Shown one piece after another: positions 17,773 through 26,683 of a stretch of DNA of 64,000 bases. The DNA is taken from contig NZ_LQIV01000011.1 in assembly GCF_001500125.1 (NCBI RefSeq), positions 44,304 through 108,303 of the forward strand, in the 5' to 3' direction. The notes under the pieces are model-generated. The model was not told the origin of the DNA. It saw nothing but the letters and a program-made list of their open reading frames with translations, and did not search any database. The stretch comes from Mycobacterium sp. IS-1742. GTDB lineage: Bacteria; Actinomycetota; Actinomycetes; Mycobacteriales; Mycobacteriaceae. Position 1 is the stretch's first letter. Every line of letters starts with the position of its first letter. The translations under genes were made by a program, and so were the position numbers.

Positions 17773-18639
17773 TCAGGCGTCAGCCAGACGCCGCTTCTCC
17801 GCCTCGACGTCGAAATCCGGCGGCGGCCAGGACATGTTGAGACCCTTGAGCGCCTCGATCAGCAGTTCGGTGATCGCCAATCGGCTGTACCACTTCCGGT
17901 CGCACGGCACCACGTACCACGGCGCATGGTCGGTCGAGGTGCGGTCGAGCACCGCCTGGTAGGCCTGCTCGTACTTCGGCCACAACAGCCGTTCGTCGAT
18001 GTCGGCGGGGTTGTACTTCCAGTACTTGTCCGGGCGTTCGAGCCGTTCGGCCAAGCGGCGCTTCTGCTCCTGCAGCGACACGAACATCGCGACCTTCACG
18101 ATCGAGGTGCCGCTGTCGACGAGTTCGCGCTCGAAGTCGTTGATCTCGTCGTAGCGGGCGCCCCAGACGTCGGGCGGGACCAGATCGTGCACCCGCACGA
18201 TCAGCACGTCCTCGTAGTGCGACCGGTCGAAGACCCCGATGTGCCCGGGCGTCGGCAGCGCCTTGCGGATGCGCCACAGGTAGTGGTGGGCCAACTCCTC
18301 CTCGGTGGGCTTACCGAAGCTGGTGTACTTGATGCCCTGCGGATTGGCCGCTCCGACAACGTGTTTGACGATGCCGCCCTTGCCCGCGGTGTCCATGCCC
18401 TGCAGGATCAGCAGCACCGAGCGGGTGTCGCCGGCGCGGCTGTTGGCGTACAGCTTCTCCTGCAACTCACCGAGCCGCGAACTGCGCTCGGCGTGCAGCG
18501 CCGGGGCGTCGGTCTTGGAGCCGGTGAAACCCGGTGTCGCGGAGGTGTCGATGTCGGCGACCTTGTCGCCCGGCCGGAACCGGAGGTGGACATGCGGATC
18601 GTGCGACCACAGGGCGGGAAGATCGGATTCTCGGCTCAT
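17773..18639 (-). CDS. ppk2: Polyphosphate kinase 2 family protein
   Basis: Transfers phosphate between polyphosphate and nucleotides; family members use polyP to make GTP/ATP or run in reverse. 288 residues, a single-domain PPK2. Walker A is GMDTAGKGG (about residues 81-89), the Walker B-like motif is VFDRSHYED, and the lid module has RLEDRPDK-like RLERPDKYWKYN. The ATG overlaps the madR stop as ATGA, so the two are co-transcribed. M. tuberculosis places its ppk2 elsewhere, so this linkage differs from that genome. Phosphate supply links it thematically to senX3-regX3 in the window, but no direct tie is visible. Confidence 0.92.
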   Translation of the reverse strand: MSRESDLPALWSHDPHVHLRFRPGDKVADIDTSATPGFTGSKTDAPALHAERSSRLGELQEKLYANSRAGDTRSVLLILQGMDTAGKGGIVKHVVGAANPQGIKYTSFGKPTEEELAHHYLWRIRKALPTPGHIGVFDRSHYEDVLIVRVHDLVPPDVWGARYDEINDFERELVDSGTSIVKVAMFVSLQEQKRRLAERLERPDKYWKYNPADIDERLLWPKYEQAYQAVLDRTSTDHAPWYVVPCDRKWYSRLAITELLIEALKGLNMSWPPPDFDVEAEKRRLADA

Positions 18640-19343
18640 TGCTCCATCAACTGGGGAGGCAGGATCGGGGAGGGGTGCGGTTCGGACCGGAACTTCTCGA
18701 GCGATCCGCCTACTTCGACGATGCCGCACAACGCGCTCCACGACAGCATCGTCAGGTAGTCGATGAGCTCGTCGGCGCTCATCCGCGGATGCGACATCCA
18801 CGAGTGCGTGGCCAGCTGCACGCCGCCGACGATGTGATAGGCCCACGGTTCGACGCCACCGGTGTCCATGCCGGCCCCCGCCATCCGGCGGCGCAGCATC
18901 ACCGCGAGCATGCGGGCGATGATCTCCTCGGAAGCCGCCACGGCCTTGCTCTTGCTGGCCGAGTTGTTGGCCATCACGAAGCGGTACGGCTCCGGCTCGT
19001 TGGCGACCGTGTCCACGTAGACCCTGATGATCTCGCGGGTCAGTTCGTAGCCGTCGAGGTTCGACGTCAGCGCGGCGGCCATGTTGGGGATCAGTGTGGT
19101 CTGGGCGAACCGCATCATCACCGCGGTGGTGAGGTCGTTCTTGTCGACGAAGTAGCGGTACAGGACGGTCTTGGAGACACCGATCTCCGCGGCGATCTCG
19201 TCCATGCTGACGTTGCTGCCCAGACGGCGGATCGCCTCGAGGGTGCCGTCGACCAACTCGTTGCGGCGCTCGACCTTGTGCTGGTGCCAGCGCCGCTTCC
19301 GACCATCGGTCTTGACCGCCAAAGGCGGGGTCTGTTGTGCCAC
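18636..19343 (-). CDS. madR: TetR-family regulator of mycolate desaturation (MadR-like)
   Basis: A TetR repressor of 235 residues with helix-turn-helix at about residues 40-75 (MDEIAAEIGVSKTVLYRYF). By synteny and sequence it corresponds to Rv0472c, reported as MadR, an acyl-CoA-responsive repressor of the desA1/desA2 acyl desaturase genes; the assignment is from memory. I chose the GTG at 19343, which gives a length close to Rv0472c; the GTG at 19364 would add seven residues and leave almost no leader after the TATTAT promoter. It heads an operon with ppk2. Confidence 0.85.
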   Translation of the reverse strand: MAQQTPPLAVKTDGRKRRWHQHKVERRNELVDGTLEAIRRLGSNVSMDEIAAEIGVSKTVLYRYFVDKNDLTTAVMMRFAQTTLIPNMAAALTSNLDGYELTREIIRVYVDTVANEPEPYRFVMANNSASKSKAVAASEEIIARMLAVMLRRRMAGAGMDTGGVEPWAYHIVGGVQLATHSWMSHPRMSADELIDYLTMLSWSALCGIVEVGGSLEKFRSEPHPSPILPPQLMEQ

Positions 19344-19376
19344 TATCCCCGTAGTCCCGTTCACTAGTCCGTCTCG

Positions 19377-19382
19377 ATAATA
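19377..19382 (-). promoter_or_regulatory. -10 box (TATTAT) upstream of madR
   Basis: TATTAT on the minus strand is close to the SigA consensus and predicts a transcript starting about 26 nt before the GTG at 19343. No clear -35 is seen. Confidence 0.45.
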
Positions 19383-19435
19383 CGGCGAACGGGCGTCGAC
19401 AGCCGCGTCGGACCGCCGCGCTCTGCCGATAGCGG

Positions 19436-20758
19436 ATGATGGAACCCGTGGTATCTACACAGCAGCCCGGACGGGTCAGCTTCGCCGAGGCGATCGCGGG
19501 TGCGGATTCGGCCGCCGACGCCGAACGCCGTCGCGGCCTGCGGCGCATGAAAACCGTCGCACTGGGCTTCCTGCTCGGGGCCACCGTCGTCTTCCTGGTC
19601 TGCACCTGGGCGCAGTCTCAGGGCGCCGCCGCCCCGTGGATCGGCTACGTGCGCGCCGCCGCCGAGGCGGGCATGGTCGGTGCGCTGGCCGACTGGTTCG
19701 CCGTCACCGCCCTGTTCCGGCATCCGCTGGGCATCCCGATCCCGCACACCGCGATCATCAAACGCAAGAAAGACCAGCTCGGCGAGGGTCTGGGCGAGTT
19801 CATCCGGGAGAACTTCCTGTCGCGGGAGAACGTCGAGACCAAGCTGCGCGACGCCGAGGTGGCCGGTCGGTTGGGCAAATGGCTGGCGGACCGTTCGCAC
19901 GCCGAACGCGTGGCGACGGAGACCTCCAACGTCCTGCGGGTGCTGGTGGAGATGTTGCGTGACGAGGACGTCCAGCAGGTGCTCGACCGGATGATCGTCA
20001 AACGCATCGCCGAACCGCAGTGGGGACCGCCGGTGGGCCGGGTGCTCTCGCAGCTGTTGCAGGAGGGCCGCCAGGAGGCGCTCATCCAGCTGCTCGCCGA
20101 CCGGGCCTTCGAATGGTCGCTCAACGCGGGGGAGGTCATCGAGCGGGTCATCGAGCGCGATTCGCCGACGTGGTCGCCGCGCTGGGTCGACCACCTGGTC
20201 GGGGACCGCATCCACCGCGAACTGATGGACTTCACCGACAAGGTGCGCCGCAACCCGGACCACGAGCTGCGCCGGTCGGCGACCAAGTTCCTGTTCGAAT
20301 TCGCCGGCGATCTGCAGAACGACGAGGCGACCATTCAGCGTGCCGAGAACGTCAAAGAGCAGATCATGGCGCGCGACGAGGTGGCGCGGGCGGCGGAGAC
20401 GGCGTGGAGTGCCGCCAAGCGCATCATCCTCGAATCGGTCGACGACCCGTCGTCGACGTTGCGCGCACGCATTGCCGACTCGGTCATGCGCATCGGGGAG
20501 AGTTTGCGCGACGACGCCGAACTGCGGGACAAGGTCGACAACTGGATCATCCGCGGTGCCCAGCACGTGGTCGGTGAATACGGCGCCGAGATCACCACGA
20601 TCGTCACCGACACCGTCGAGCGCTGGGATGCCGACGAGGCCAGCAGCCGCATCGAGCTCCACGTCGGCCGCGACCTGCAGTTCATCCGGATCAACGGCAC
20701 CGTGGTCGGCTCGTTGGCGGGCCTCGTCATCTATTCGATAGCTCAGCTACTGTTCTGA
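19436..20758 (+). CDS. DUF445 membrane protein
   Basis: A 440-residue protein of the DUF445/YjiN-like family (Rv0473 counterpart). Membrane segments occur only at the ends, at about residues 40-60 and 417-437, leaving a large, charged, mostly helical domain between them, which suggests an anchored hairpin-like topology. The family hallmark GALADWFAVTALFRHPLGIPIPH is seen in part (ADWFAVTALFRHP). Function is unknown. Possible starts are the two adjacent ATGs at 19436 and 19439, or a GTG at 19451. It diverges from madR across a 92-bp gap. Confidence 0.83.
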   Translation: MMEPVVSTQQPGRVSFAEAIAGADSAADAERRRGLRRMKTVALGFLLGATVVFLVCTWAQSQGAAAPWIGYVRAAAEAGMVGALADWFAVTALFRHPLGIPIPHTAIIKRKKDQLGEGLGEFIRENFLSRENVETKLRDAEVAGRLGKWLADRSHAERVATETSNVLRVLVEMLRDEDVQQVLDRMIVKRIAEPQWGPPVGRVLSQLLQEGRQEALIQLLADRAFEWSLNAGEVIERVIERDSPTWSPRWVDHLVGDRIHRELMDFTDKVRRNPDHELRRSATKFLFEFAGDLQNDEATIQRAENVKEQIMARDEVARAAETAWSAAKRIILESVDDPSSTLRARIADSVMRIGESLRDDAELRDKVDNWIIRGAQHVVGEYGAEITTIVTDTVERWDADEASSRIELHVGRDLQFIRINGTVVGSLAGLVIYSIAQLLF

Positions 20759-20771
20759 CCTGCGCTAGCTA

Positions 20772-20791
20772 GTGCTTGCAATAGTTAGCAC
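20772..20791. promoter_or_regulatory. Inverted repeat upstream of the XRE regulator
   Basis: GTGCT-N10-AGCAC is a perfect 5-bp-arm repeat inside an AT-richer stretch of the 94-bp gap before the XRE gene. Autoregulation is possible but untested. Confidence 0.35.
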
Positions 20792-20852
20792 CCGCGCGTA
20801 CGGTTGACTTTGTCGTTGATCGGATACCCGCGTTTCGAGGGGGTCGTCACCC

Positions 20853-21338
20853 ATGTCGCAGGACGAGAATCTTGCCGCTGTGGTGACCAACGCCGCGCAG
20901 GACATCGGGAGCTTCATCCGGAGCCAGCGGGAAGCGGCCCAGGTGTCCGTGCGGCAGTTGGCCGAGAAGGCCGGTGTCAGCAATCCCTACCTCAGCCAGA
21001 TCGAGCGGGGATTGCGGAAACCGTCCGCCGATGTGCTCAACCAGATCGCCAAGGCGTTGCGGGTCTCGGCCGAAGTGCTCTACGTCCAAGCCGGGATCCT
21101 CGAACCCAGCGAGGCCGGACAGGTCCGTGACGCCATCTACAACGACACGGCGATCACCGAGCGGCAGAAGCAGGTGCTGCTCGACATCTACACGTCGTTC
21201 TGCCAGCAGAACGAGGCAGCCGAAACCGGAGTAGACGAGGAGCCGACGACTGAACACCAACCGATCCATGGCGACCCGATCCAACGCGCACTAGAAATCC
21301 CACCCCGAGATTCCGGAAAGGACATCCAACATGGCTGA
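20853..21338 (+). CDS. XRE-family transcriptional regulator (Rv0474-like)
   Basis: A 161-residue DNA-binding protein. The helix-turn-helix spans about residues 18-75 and includes [21 protein letters not shown] and [14 protein letters not shown] in the recognition region. The C-terminal half is acidic and poorly conserved. A G-rich ribosome site (GAGGGGG) lies about 10 nt before the ATG. The stop overlaps the hbhA start by 8 bp, so the regulator and adhesin genes form one transcription unit. Confidence 0.86.
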   Translation: MSQDENLAAVVTNAAQDIGSFIRSQREAAQVSVRQLAEKAGVSNPYLSQIERGLRKPSADVLNQIAKALRVSAEVLYVQAGILEPSEAGQVRDAIYNDTAITERQKQVLLDIYTSFCQQNEAAETGVDEEPTTEHQPIHGDPIQRALEIPPRDSGKDIQHG

Positions 21339-21942
21339 GAAGAACCCCCAGGTCGACATCGAGGACCTCAAGGCCCCGCTGCTCGCCGCGGTCGGCGCCG
21401 CCGATCTCGCGCTGGCCACCGTCAACGAGATCGTCGCGAGCCTGCGTGATCGCGCCGACGAGGCCCGCACCGACGCCAACACCCGCGTCGAGGAGAGCCG
21501 GGCCCGCATCAACAAGCTGCAGGGCGAGCTCCCGACGCAGGTCACCGAGCTGCGCGAGCGGCTGACCGCCGACGAACTGCGCCGTGCCGCCGAGGGCTAC
21601 GCCGAGGCCGCGCAGAGCACCTACGCCAAGCTCGTCGAGCGCGGCGAGGCCGCACTCGAGCGGCTGCGCAGCCAGCCCGGCTTCTCCGACGCGGCCAACC
21701 GCGTCGAGAGCTACACCGACCAGGCCGTCGAACTGACCGAGCAGGCCCTGGGCAACGTGGCGACGCAGACCCGCGCCGTCGGTGAGCGCGCCGCCAAGCT
21801 CGTCGGCGTCGAGCTGCCCAAGAAGACCGAGGAGACCGCCGAGCCGGTCAAGGCGACCGCGAAGAAGGCCCCGGCCAAGAAGGCGCCCGCCAAGAAGGCT
21901 CCGGCCAAGAAGGCTCCGGCCAAGAAGGTCACCCAGAAGTAA
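21331..21942 (+). CDS. hbhA: Heparin-binding haemagglutinin
   Basis: A surface adhesin that binds heparan sulfate on host cells in pathogenic mycobacteria and associates with lipid inclusions in fast growers. 203 residues, close to M. tuberculosis HbhA. A short hydrophobic N-terminus is followed by a long coiled coil (about residues 30-160) and a Lys/Ala/Pro-rich tail with repeated KKAPA units ending in KKVTQK, the heparin-binding part. GGAAAGG precedes the ATG. The C-terminal DNA repeat is coding low complexity, not a separate element. Confidence 0.95.
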   Translation: MAEKNPQVDIEDLKAPLLAAVGAADLALATVNEIVASLRDRADEARTDANTRVEESRARINKLQGELPTQVTELRERLTADELRRAAEGYAEAAQSTYAKLVERGEAALERLRSQPGFSDAANRVESYTDQAVELTEQALGNVATQTRAVGERAAKLVGVELPKKTEETAEPVKATAKKAPAKKAPAKKAPAKKAPAKKVTQK

Positions 21943-21972
21943 GTCGAATTCGACCGCAGGATGACGCCCGCA

Positions 21973-21978
21973 TAGGCT
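21973..21978 (+). promoter_or_regulatory. -10 box (TAGGCT), leaderless DUF2516 gene
   Basis: TAGGCT ends 6 nt before the GTG at 21985. Confidence 0.45.
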
Positions 21979-21984
21979 GGTGAG

Positions 21985-22269
21985 GTGATACTTGCCGACC
22001 TTGCGGGCGTCATCATTCTGGGTCTCGTCCTGATCGTGTTGGTCGTCGGTGTGTACGCGTTCGTCCACGCGGCGATCCAGCGTCCCGACGCCTACACCGC
22101 GGCCGGGAAACTCACCAAGCCGGTATGGCTGGCGATCCTCGGCGGCGGTGTGCTCATCCTGCTGCTCTTCCGCGACGCATTCGGCGCTGCGGTGTGCGCC
22201 TGCGCGGCCGGTGTCTACCTGGTCGACGTACGGCCCAAGCTCCTCGAGATCCAGGGAAAGTCGCGGTAG
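21985..22269 (+). CDS. DUF2516 membrane protein (Rv0476-like)
   Basis: A 94-residue membrane protein with three hydrophobic helices (about residues 3-26, 45-63 and 64-82) and the conserved stretch [18 protein letters not shown] separating the first two. Function unknown. The GTG start is supported by the -10 box 6 nt upstream. It leads an operon with the DUF2599 protein (4-bp gap) and deoC. Confidence 0.82.
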   Translation: MILADLAGVIILGLVLIVLVVGVYAFVHAAIQRPDAYTAAGKLTKPVWLAILGGGVLILLLFRDAFGAAVCACAAGVYLVDVRPKLLEIQGKSR

Positions 22270-22273
22270 GTCG

Positions 22274-22693
22274 GTGCGCATCGCTCCAGCCGCCGTGACG
22301 GCGGCTCTGGTCCTGTCGCTGTCGTTCTCGATCGTCGCGGCACCCGTCGCCTCGGCGCAGCCCGCGCCGCCGCCGTACGTCGACCACGTCACGTGGGCCA
22401 AATGGGGCGATCTGTCCAGCCTGCGCGTCTATCCCACCGCTGCGGGCAGGCGGGCCGCCGGCCAGGTCGGCACCGTCGTCGAGGCCGAGCACGCCTGGGC
22501 GGAGGTGCTCGCCGCGTCACCCGACGCCGCGATCCCCGGCATGCGCGAGCAGTTCGACTGCCACTGGCAGTTCGCGGAGTTCGCCGCACCGGGCAAGACC
22601 AGCTGGAACCTCGAACCGTGGCGGCCGGAAGTCCCCGTCGAGCAGATGGTCGCCGCCGGGTGTAATCCCGGCGGCACCGAAGAGCCGTTCTGA
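22274..22693 (+). CDS. Secreted DUF2599 protein (Rv0477-like)
   Basis: A 139-residue exported protein. A clear signal peptide covers about residues 1-34, with hydrophobic core and cleavage after VASA. The mature part starts with the DUF2599 signature [18 protein letters not shown] and has two Cys residues that could form a disulfide. Function unknown. The GTG lies 4 bp after the DUF2516 gene; its stop overlaps the deoC ATG as TGATG, giving a tightly coupled three-gene operon. Confidence 0.83.
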   Translation: MRIAPAAVTAALVLSLSFSIVAAPVASAQPAPPPYVDHVTWAKWGDLSSLRVYPTAAGRRAAGQVGTVVEAEHAWAEVLAASPDAAIPGMREQFDCHWQFAEFAAPGKTSWNLEPWRPEVPVEQMVAAGCNPGGTEEPF

Positions 22694-23373
22694 TGGGCAG
22701 GTGGACCCGCGAACGCGTGGCCGGGCTCATCGACCACACGCTGCTCAAACCGGAGGCCGGCGAGGGCGACGTCGACATGCTGGTGCAGGAGGCCGAGGAA
22801 CTCGGGGTCTACGCGGCCTGTGTGTCGCCGTCCATGGTCCCCGCCGCCGTCCGCGCCCGCCCGTTCACGACGAAGATCGCGGCCGTCGTCGGCTTCCCGT
22901 CCGGTAAGCACCTCCCGGCCGTCAAGGCGCACGAAGCCGCACTCGCGGTCGCCGCGGGCGCGGATGAGATCGACATGGTGATCGACGTGGGTGCCGCGCT
23001 GGCCGGGGAGATCGACGCCGTGTACGCCGACGTCGACGCGGTGCGCGCCGCGATCGGCGGGCGCACGCTGCTCAAGGTGATCGTGGAGTCAGCCGCGCTG
23101 CTCGAACTGGGTGGCCGCGACGTGCTGGTCGACGCGTGCCGTGCCGCCAAGGCCGCAGGCGCCGAGTACGTCAAGACCTCGACGGGGTTCCACCCGTACG
23201 GCGGCGCCTCGGCGGGCGCGGTCGAGATCATGGTCGCGGCGGTCGGGCCTCAGGTCGAGGTCAAGGCCAGCGGCGGCATCCGCACGGCCGCCGATGCGAT
23301 CGCGATGCTCGACGCGGGCGCGACCCGGTTGGGGCTGTCGGCCACCCGGGCCGTGCTCGACGATCTGGACTGA
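22693..23373 (+). CDS. deoC: Deoxyribose-phosphate aldolase
   Basis: Splits 2-deoxyribose 5-phosphate to glyceraldehyde 3-phosphate and acetaldehyde in nucleoside salvage. 226 residues, a standard DeoC TIM barrel. The Schiff-base lysine is in YVKTSTGF, and the DHTLLKPEA opening and KASGGI phosphate-site segments are intact. Translation is coupled to the DUF2599 gene. It ends only 4 bp from the convergent DUF2993 gene with no room for a separate terminator. Confidence 0.95.
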   Translation: MGRWTRERVAGLIDHTLLKPEAGEGDVDMLVQEAEELGVYAACVSPSMVPAAVRARPFTTKIAAVVGFPSGKHLPAVKAHEAALAVAAGADEIDMVIDVGAALAGEIDAVYADVDAVRAAIGGRTLLKVIVESAALLELGGRDVLVDACRAAKAAGAEYVKTSTGFHPYGGASAGAVEIMVAAVGPQVEVKASGGIRTAADAIAMLDAGATRLGLSATRAVLDDLD

Positions 23374-23377
23374 CCGC

Positions 23378-24250
23378 TCACAGCTCGGTGAAGCAGGGGT
23401 CCTCGCCGCTCTTCGGGATCTGCGAGTTCTGCGACGTCAACAGCGCCGTCACACCCGTGTCGGTGACCTGGATGCTCTGCGCCTTGATGTCCATCGGATA
23501 GTTCTCCGTCAGCCCGGAGGTGAACGCGTCCAGGGCGGGCTGCACGGCTTCGCGGGGCAGCGTGAACCCGAGCCCGGTGAGCTGCTGCACCTGCAGCGAG
23601 ATGCCGCCGTTGACGACCTGCGGCTTCGCCGTGATGCTGCCGAGCACCCCCTCCAATTCGATGGTGCCCTCAGACGGATTGGTGCTCACCCCGGTCAGGA
23701 AGCTCCCGAACAGCGGGATCGCATCCTGGACGGTCCGGGTGATGCCGTCGGAGGACCAGTCGACGTTGACGGCCAGCGAGCCGATGGAGCCGCCGGAGTC
23801 CGCGCTGTCCTCGAGCCGGACGTCCCGGATGTCGATCGCGACCTTCATACCCTTGGCGGTGCGGATCTGGTTGCCTGCGGTCTCGATATTGATGTTCGTG
23901 TAATGCCCGGTCATGTGCTGAAGCAGGAACGGAGGAAGGGCGCCGAACGATGCGGTGGCCTCGTCCTCGACGACGCACGACACGACGCGGGAGACCACGT
24001 CGTCGGCGCGGTTGCGGGCGTACAGCTCGCCGCCGAGCAGACCGGCCGCGATCAGCGCCACGAGGATGACGACGGCCAGCACGACCGACAGCGGATCACT
24101 GAAGACGCCCTTGACCTTGGCCAGCACAGAGCCGCGTTCCTTCGGCGGTTCCGCGCCGGGATGGGGTGCCGACGGCGGCGCACCCTGCGGGAACGGCTGG
24201 GGAGGCGGGACTGGCTGCTGGTCGGCCGGACGGGCCCAGGGATCAGTCAC
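23378..24250 (-). CDS. DUF2993 membrane-anchored protein (LmeA-like family)
   Basis: A 290-residue protein (Rv0479c counterpart). A Pro/Gln-rich cytoplasmic N-terminus (about 1-45) precedes one membrane helix (about 53-77) and an extracytoplasmic DUF2993 domain, the family of the lipoglycan-maturation protein LmeA. Cys residues near each end of the domain (SCVVEDE and DPCFTEL) may pair. Its own substrate is unknown. The GTG start overlaps the stop of the upstream nitrilase gene as GTGA, so they share an operon. Confidence 0.8.
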   Translation of the reverse strand: MTDPWARPADQQPVPPPQPFPQGAPPSAPHPGAEPPKERGSVLAKVKGVFSDPLSVVLAVVILVALIAAGLLGGELYARNRADDVVSRVVSCVVEDEATASFGALPPFLLQHMTGHYTNINIETAGNQIRTAKGMKVAIDIRDVRLEDSADSGGSIGSLAVNVDWSSDGITRTVQDAIPLFGSFLTGVSTNPSEGTIELEGVLGSITAKPQVVNGGISLQVQQLTGLGFTLPREAVQPALDAFTSGLTENYPMDIKAQSIQVTDTGVTALLTSQNSQIPKSGEDPCFTEL

Positions 24251-25062
24251 GCCCGCGATTCTGCCCTACCGGGTGAGTCGACCTCCGAGCGGTTGTTCAG
24301 CACGGCGATGGTCTCGCGGACCGTGCGCGCCGCGTCGAGGTCGAGGTCGACGACCAGAAGTTCCGGGTCGGGACCGGCGCCGGCCACCACCTCGCCGGTG
24401 GCGGAGGCGACCAAGCTGCCGCCCACCCCGGTGGGTCCGGAGGCCGCCACCTCGTCGCCGGGATACGCCTGGTCGACGGCGGCGAGGTAGCCGGTGGTGT
24501 CGAGCGCCCGGGCCCGCGCCAGCAGTGTCCACTGGTCGAGCTTGCCCGGACCCGCCCCCCACGAGGCGTGCACGGTGATCAGCTCGGCCCCACGGCGGGC
24601 CAGCTCGACGTACAGCTCGGGGAAACGGATGTCGTAACAGGTCGTCAGGCCGACCTCGACGCCCGCGACGGCGATCGTGACCGGTTCGGAACCCGGTGCG
24701 ACAGTGCGGGATTCGCGGAATCCGAACGCGTCGTAGAGATGGATCTTGTGGTAGTGGGTGTCCACCCCGGCGCCGGTGGCGAGCAGTGTGTTGAGCACCC
24801 GGCCGTCACCGCTGGGGGTGAACATCCCGGCGACGACGGTGACGCCGGCCTTCTCGGCGATGGACCGCACCGCCCGCGCCCACGGTCCGTCGAGTGGTTC
24901 GGCGACCGGCGCGAGCGGCACCCCGAACCGGCACATGGTCGCCTCGGGGAACAGCACCAGTTGCGCCCCGGCGTCGACGGCCCGCCGGGTGTACTGCTCG
25001 ACGAGTTCGAGGTTGGCCGCCGGGTCGGTGGCCGAGGCGATCTGCGCACACGCGATCCGCAT
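24247..25062 (-). CDS. Carbon-nitrogen hydrolase (nitrilase superfamily)
   Basis: A 271-residue cytosolic amidase-like hydrolase (Rv0480c counterpart). The Glu-Lys-Cys triad is visible in FPEATM, HKIHLYDAF and TTCYDIRFPE. Members near this branch hydrolyse omega-amides or deaminated glutathione, but the substrate cannot be read from the sequence. The ATG was chosen because TAGGCT ends 7 nt upstream, implying a leaderless mRNA. It is the first gene of a two-gene operon with the DUF2993 gene and diverges from the symporter. Confidence 0.9.
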   Translation of the reverse strand: MRIACAQIASATDPAANLELVEQYTRRAVDAGAQLVLFPEATMCRFGVPLAPVAEPLDGPWARAVRSIAEKAGVTVVAGMFTPSGDGRVLNTLLATGAGVDTHYHKIHLYDAFGFRESRTVAPGSEPVTIAVAGVEVGLTTCYDIRFPELYVELARRGAELITVHASWGAGPGKLDQWTLLARARALDTTGYLAAVDQAYPGDEVAASGPTGVGGSLVASATGEVVAGAGPDPELLVVDLDLDAARTVRETIAVLNNRSEVDSPGRAESRA

Positions 25063-25069
25063 GAGCTCC

Positions 25070-25075
25070 AGCCTA
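25070..25075 (-). promoter_or_regulatory. -10 box (TAGGCT), leaderless nitrilase gene
   Basis: TAGGCT on the minus strand ends 7 nt before the ATG at 25062. Confidence 0.5.
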
Positions 25076-25150
25076 CGGGCGGCGCCGTTCGCAACACGTC
25101 CTTAACGCCGCTCGCGAACCGCTGTAACCGCACCGGGATTGTCTGGGCCG

Positions 25151-26683
25151 ATGGTCCTTTTCGGGGTGGGCGCCAGCATCGCGGTGGTGGTGCTCGTCGG
25201 TTTCCTGGTCTCCCGCCGGATCGCGGGCGACAGCGCCAATTTCCTGGTCGGTGGGCGCACCCTGCCGCTCATACTCGTCGGCGGCGCCCTGATGGGTTCG
25301 GCCGTCGACACCAACGCGACCCTCGGCAACACCGATCTGGCCTCGGAATTCGGATTCTGGGCCGGGGCCTGTCTGCCGCTGGGACTGGCGCTGTGCCTGT
25401 TCTTCACCGGACTGTTCTTCGCCAAGCCAATGAACCGGATGGGCTTGACGTCGTTCCCCGACTACTACCGCCTGCGGTTCGGCCGCGGCGTCGAGGTCGC
25501 CGCCTCGGTGATGCTGATGCTCGGCTTCTGCATCCTCGTGGCGGGCAACCTCGTGGCCGGCGGGTTCCTGTTCAACTACTTCCTCGGCATCCCGTACTGG
25601 CTGGGCACGGTCGCCATCGCGGCGCTGGCGGTCGCCTACACCGGGACCGGCGGGCTGCTGGCCGACGCGTACACCGCGATCATCCAGATGGCGTTGATCC
25701 TGGCCGGCGCGGTCGGTCTGCTGATCTGGATGGCCGTCACCTACGGTCTGGCGATCGAGGAGGGCATGGGCCCGCTCGGTCTCGGTCAGATGACCGATCC
25801 GGCGCAGGGCGCGACGATCAACTGGGCGACCCTGATCGCGCTCGGCATCGGCGACATCGTCGCGATCGACTTCATGCAGCGGGTCTTCGCCGCGAAGTCG
25901 CCGGAGATCGCCCGCCGGGCCTGTTTCGGGGCGGCGGCCGGCGTCGTCGCGATCTGCGTGCCGTTCGGCCTCGTCGTGCTGTCGGCCAAGGCGTTCCTGC
26001 CCGAGGAACTCGACGGGCCGATCCTGCTGGTGCTGCTCGACGGCTATGCGCCGCTGGCGCTGACGATCCTGGTGCTGTGCGGGCTGGTCGGCGCATCGAT
26101 GAGCACCGCCAACGGCGCGATCCTGGCCATCTCCAACGTGTCGGTGCGCAACCTCGGCGGCGTCCGGCGCAGGCGGGTCCCGGGTGAGCGCGACCCCTTG
26201 CTGCGCGCGACGCGTATCGCCATGGTGCCGGTGACCCTGTTCGCCATCGCGATCGCGATCTACGTCAAGCAGACCGGGATCCTGCTCACCCTGGCGTTCG
26301 ACCTGCTGCTGGCGTGTCTGGTGGTGCCGTTCGTGCTCGGTCTGGTGTGGCGGAGGGGCACGTCGGCGGCGGCGCTGGTGTCGATCGTCGTGGGTCTCGC
26401 GGTGCGGCTGGTGTTGTTCGCGATGGCGCCGACGATGTACGGCCTCGACAACACGATCCTCTACGTTCCCAACGGGGTCTTCGACGCGACGTTCGACGGC
26501 TGGCCGACGTTCATCGCCTTCGCCGCGTCGTTGGTGACCTACGTCGGGGTCGCACTTCTGACGTCGCCCGCGCCGCTGCGCGGCCTCGACATCCGGGTGG
26601 CCGACGACCTCGACGGCGCGCTCGTCGAGACACCCGGCCCTACGGCGCGTCCGCAGGCGCAACCGCTGCCCACGGCACCGTGA
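25151..26683 (+). CDS. Sodium:solute symporter family protein
   Basis: A 510-residue member of the SSS/PutP-type transporters, with about 13 predicted membrane helices and the LeuT-type fold. It is predicted to import a small solute with Na+; the N-terminal segment NFLVGGRTLPL and the sodium-site-like SAMSTANGAIL region (seen as GASMSTANGAIL) support the family. Substrate is unknown. I used the ATG at 25151, since the upstream TTG at 25139 has no support. Its last 44 bp overlap the convergent methyltransferase gene. Confidence 0.87.
   Translation: MVLFGVGASIAVVVLVGFLVSRRIAGDSANFLVGGRTLPLILVGGALMGSAVDTNATLGNTDLASEFGFWAGACLPLGLALCLFFTGLFFAKPMNRMGLTSFPDYYRLRFGRGVEVAASVMLMLGFCILVAGNLVAGGFLFNYFLGIPYWLGTVAIAALAVAYTGTGGLLADAYTAIIQMALILAGAVGLLIWMAVTYGLAIEEGMGPLGLGQMTDPAQGATINWATLIALGIGDIVAIDFMQRVFAAKSPEIARRACFGAAAGVVAICVPFGLVVLSAKAFLPEELDGPILLVLLDGYAPLALTILVLCGLVGASMSTANGAILAISNVSVRNLGGVRRRRVPGERDPLLRATRIAMVPVTLFAIAIAIYVKQTGILLTLAFDLLLACLVVPFVLGLVWRRGTSAAALVSIVVGLAVRLVLFAMAPTMYGLDNTILYVPNGVFDATFDGWPTFIAFAASLVTYVGVALLTSPAPLRGLDIRVADDLDGALVETPGPTARPQAQPLPTAP

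Noticed and set aside
21841..21939. Tandem DNA repeat at the end of hbhA
   Set aside because: It is the coding sequence of the Lys/Ala/Pro heparin-binding tail, not an independent repeat.
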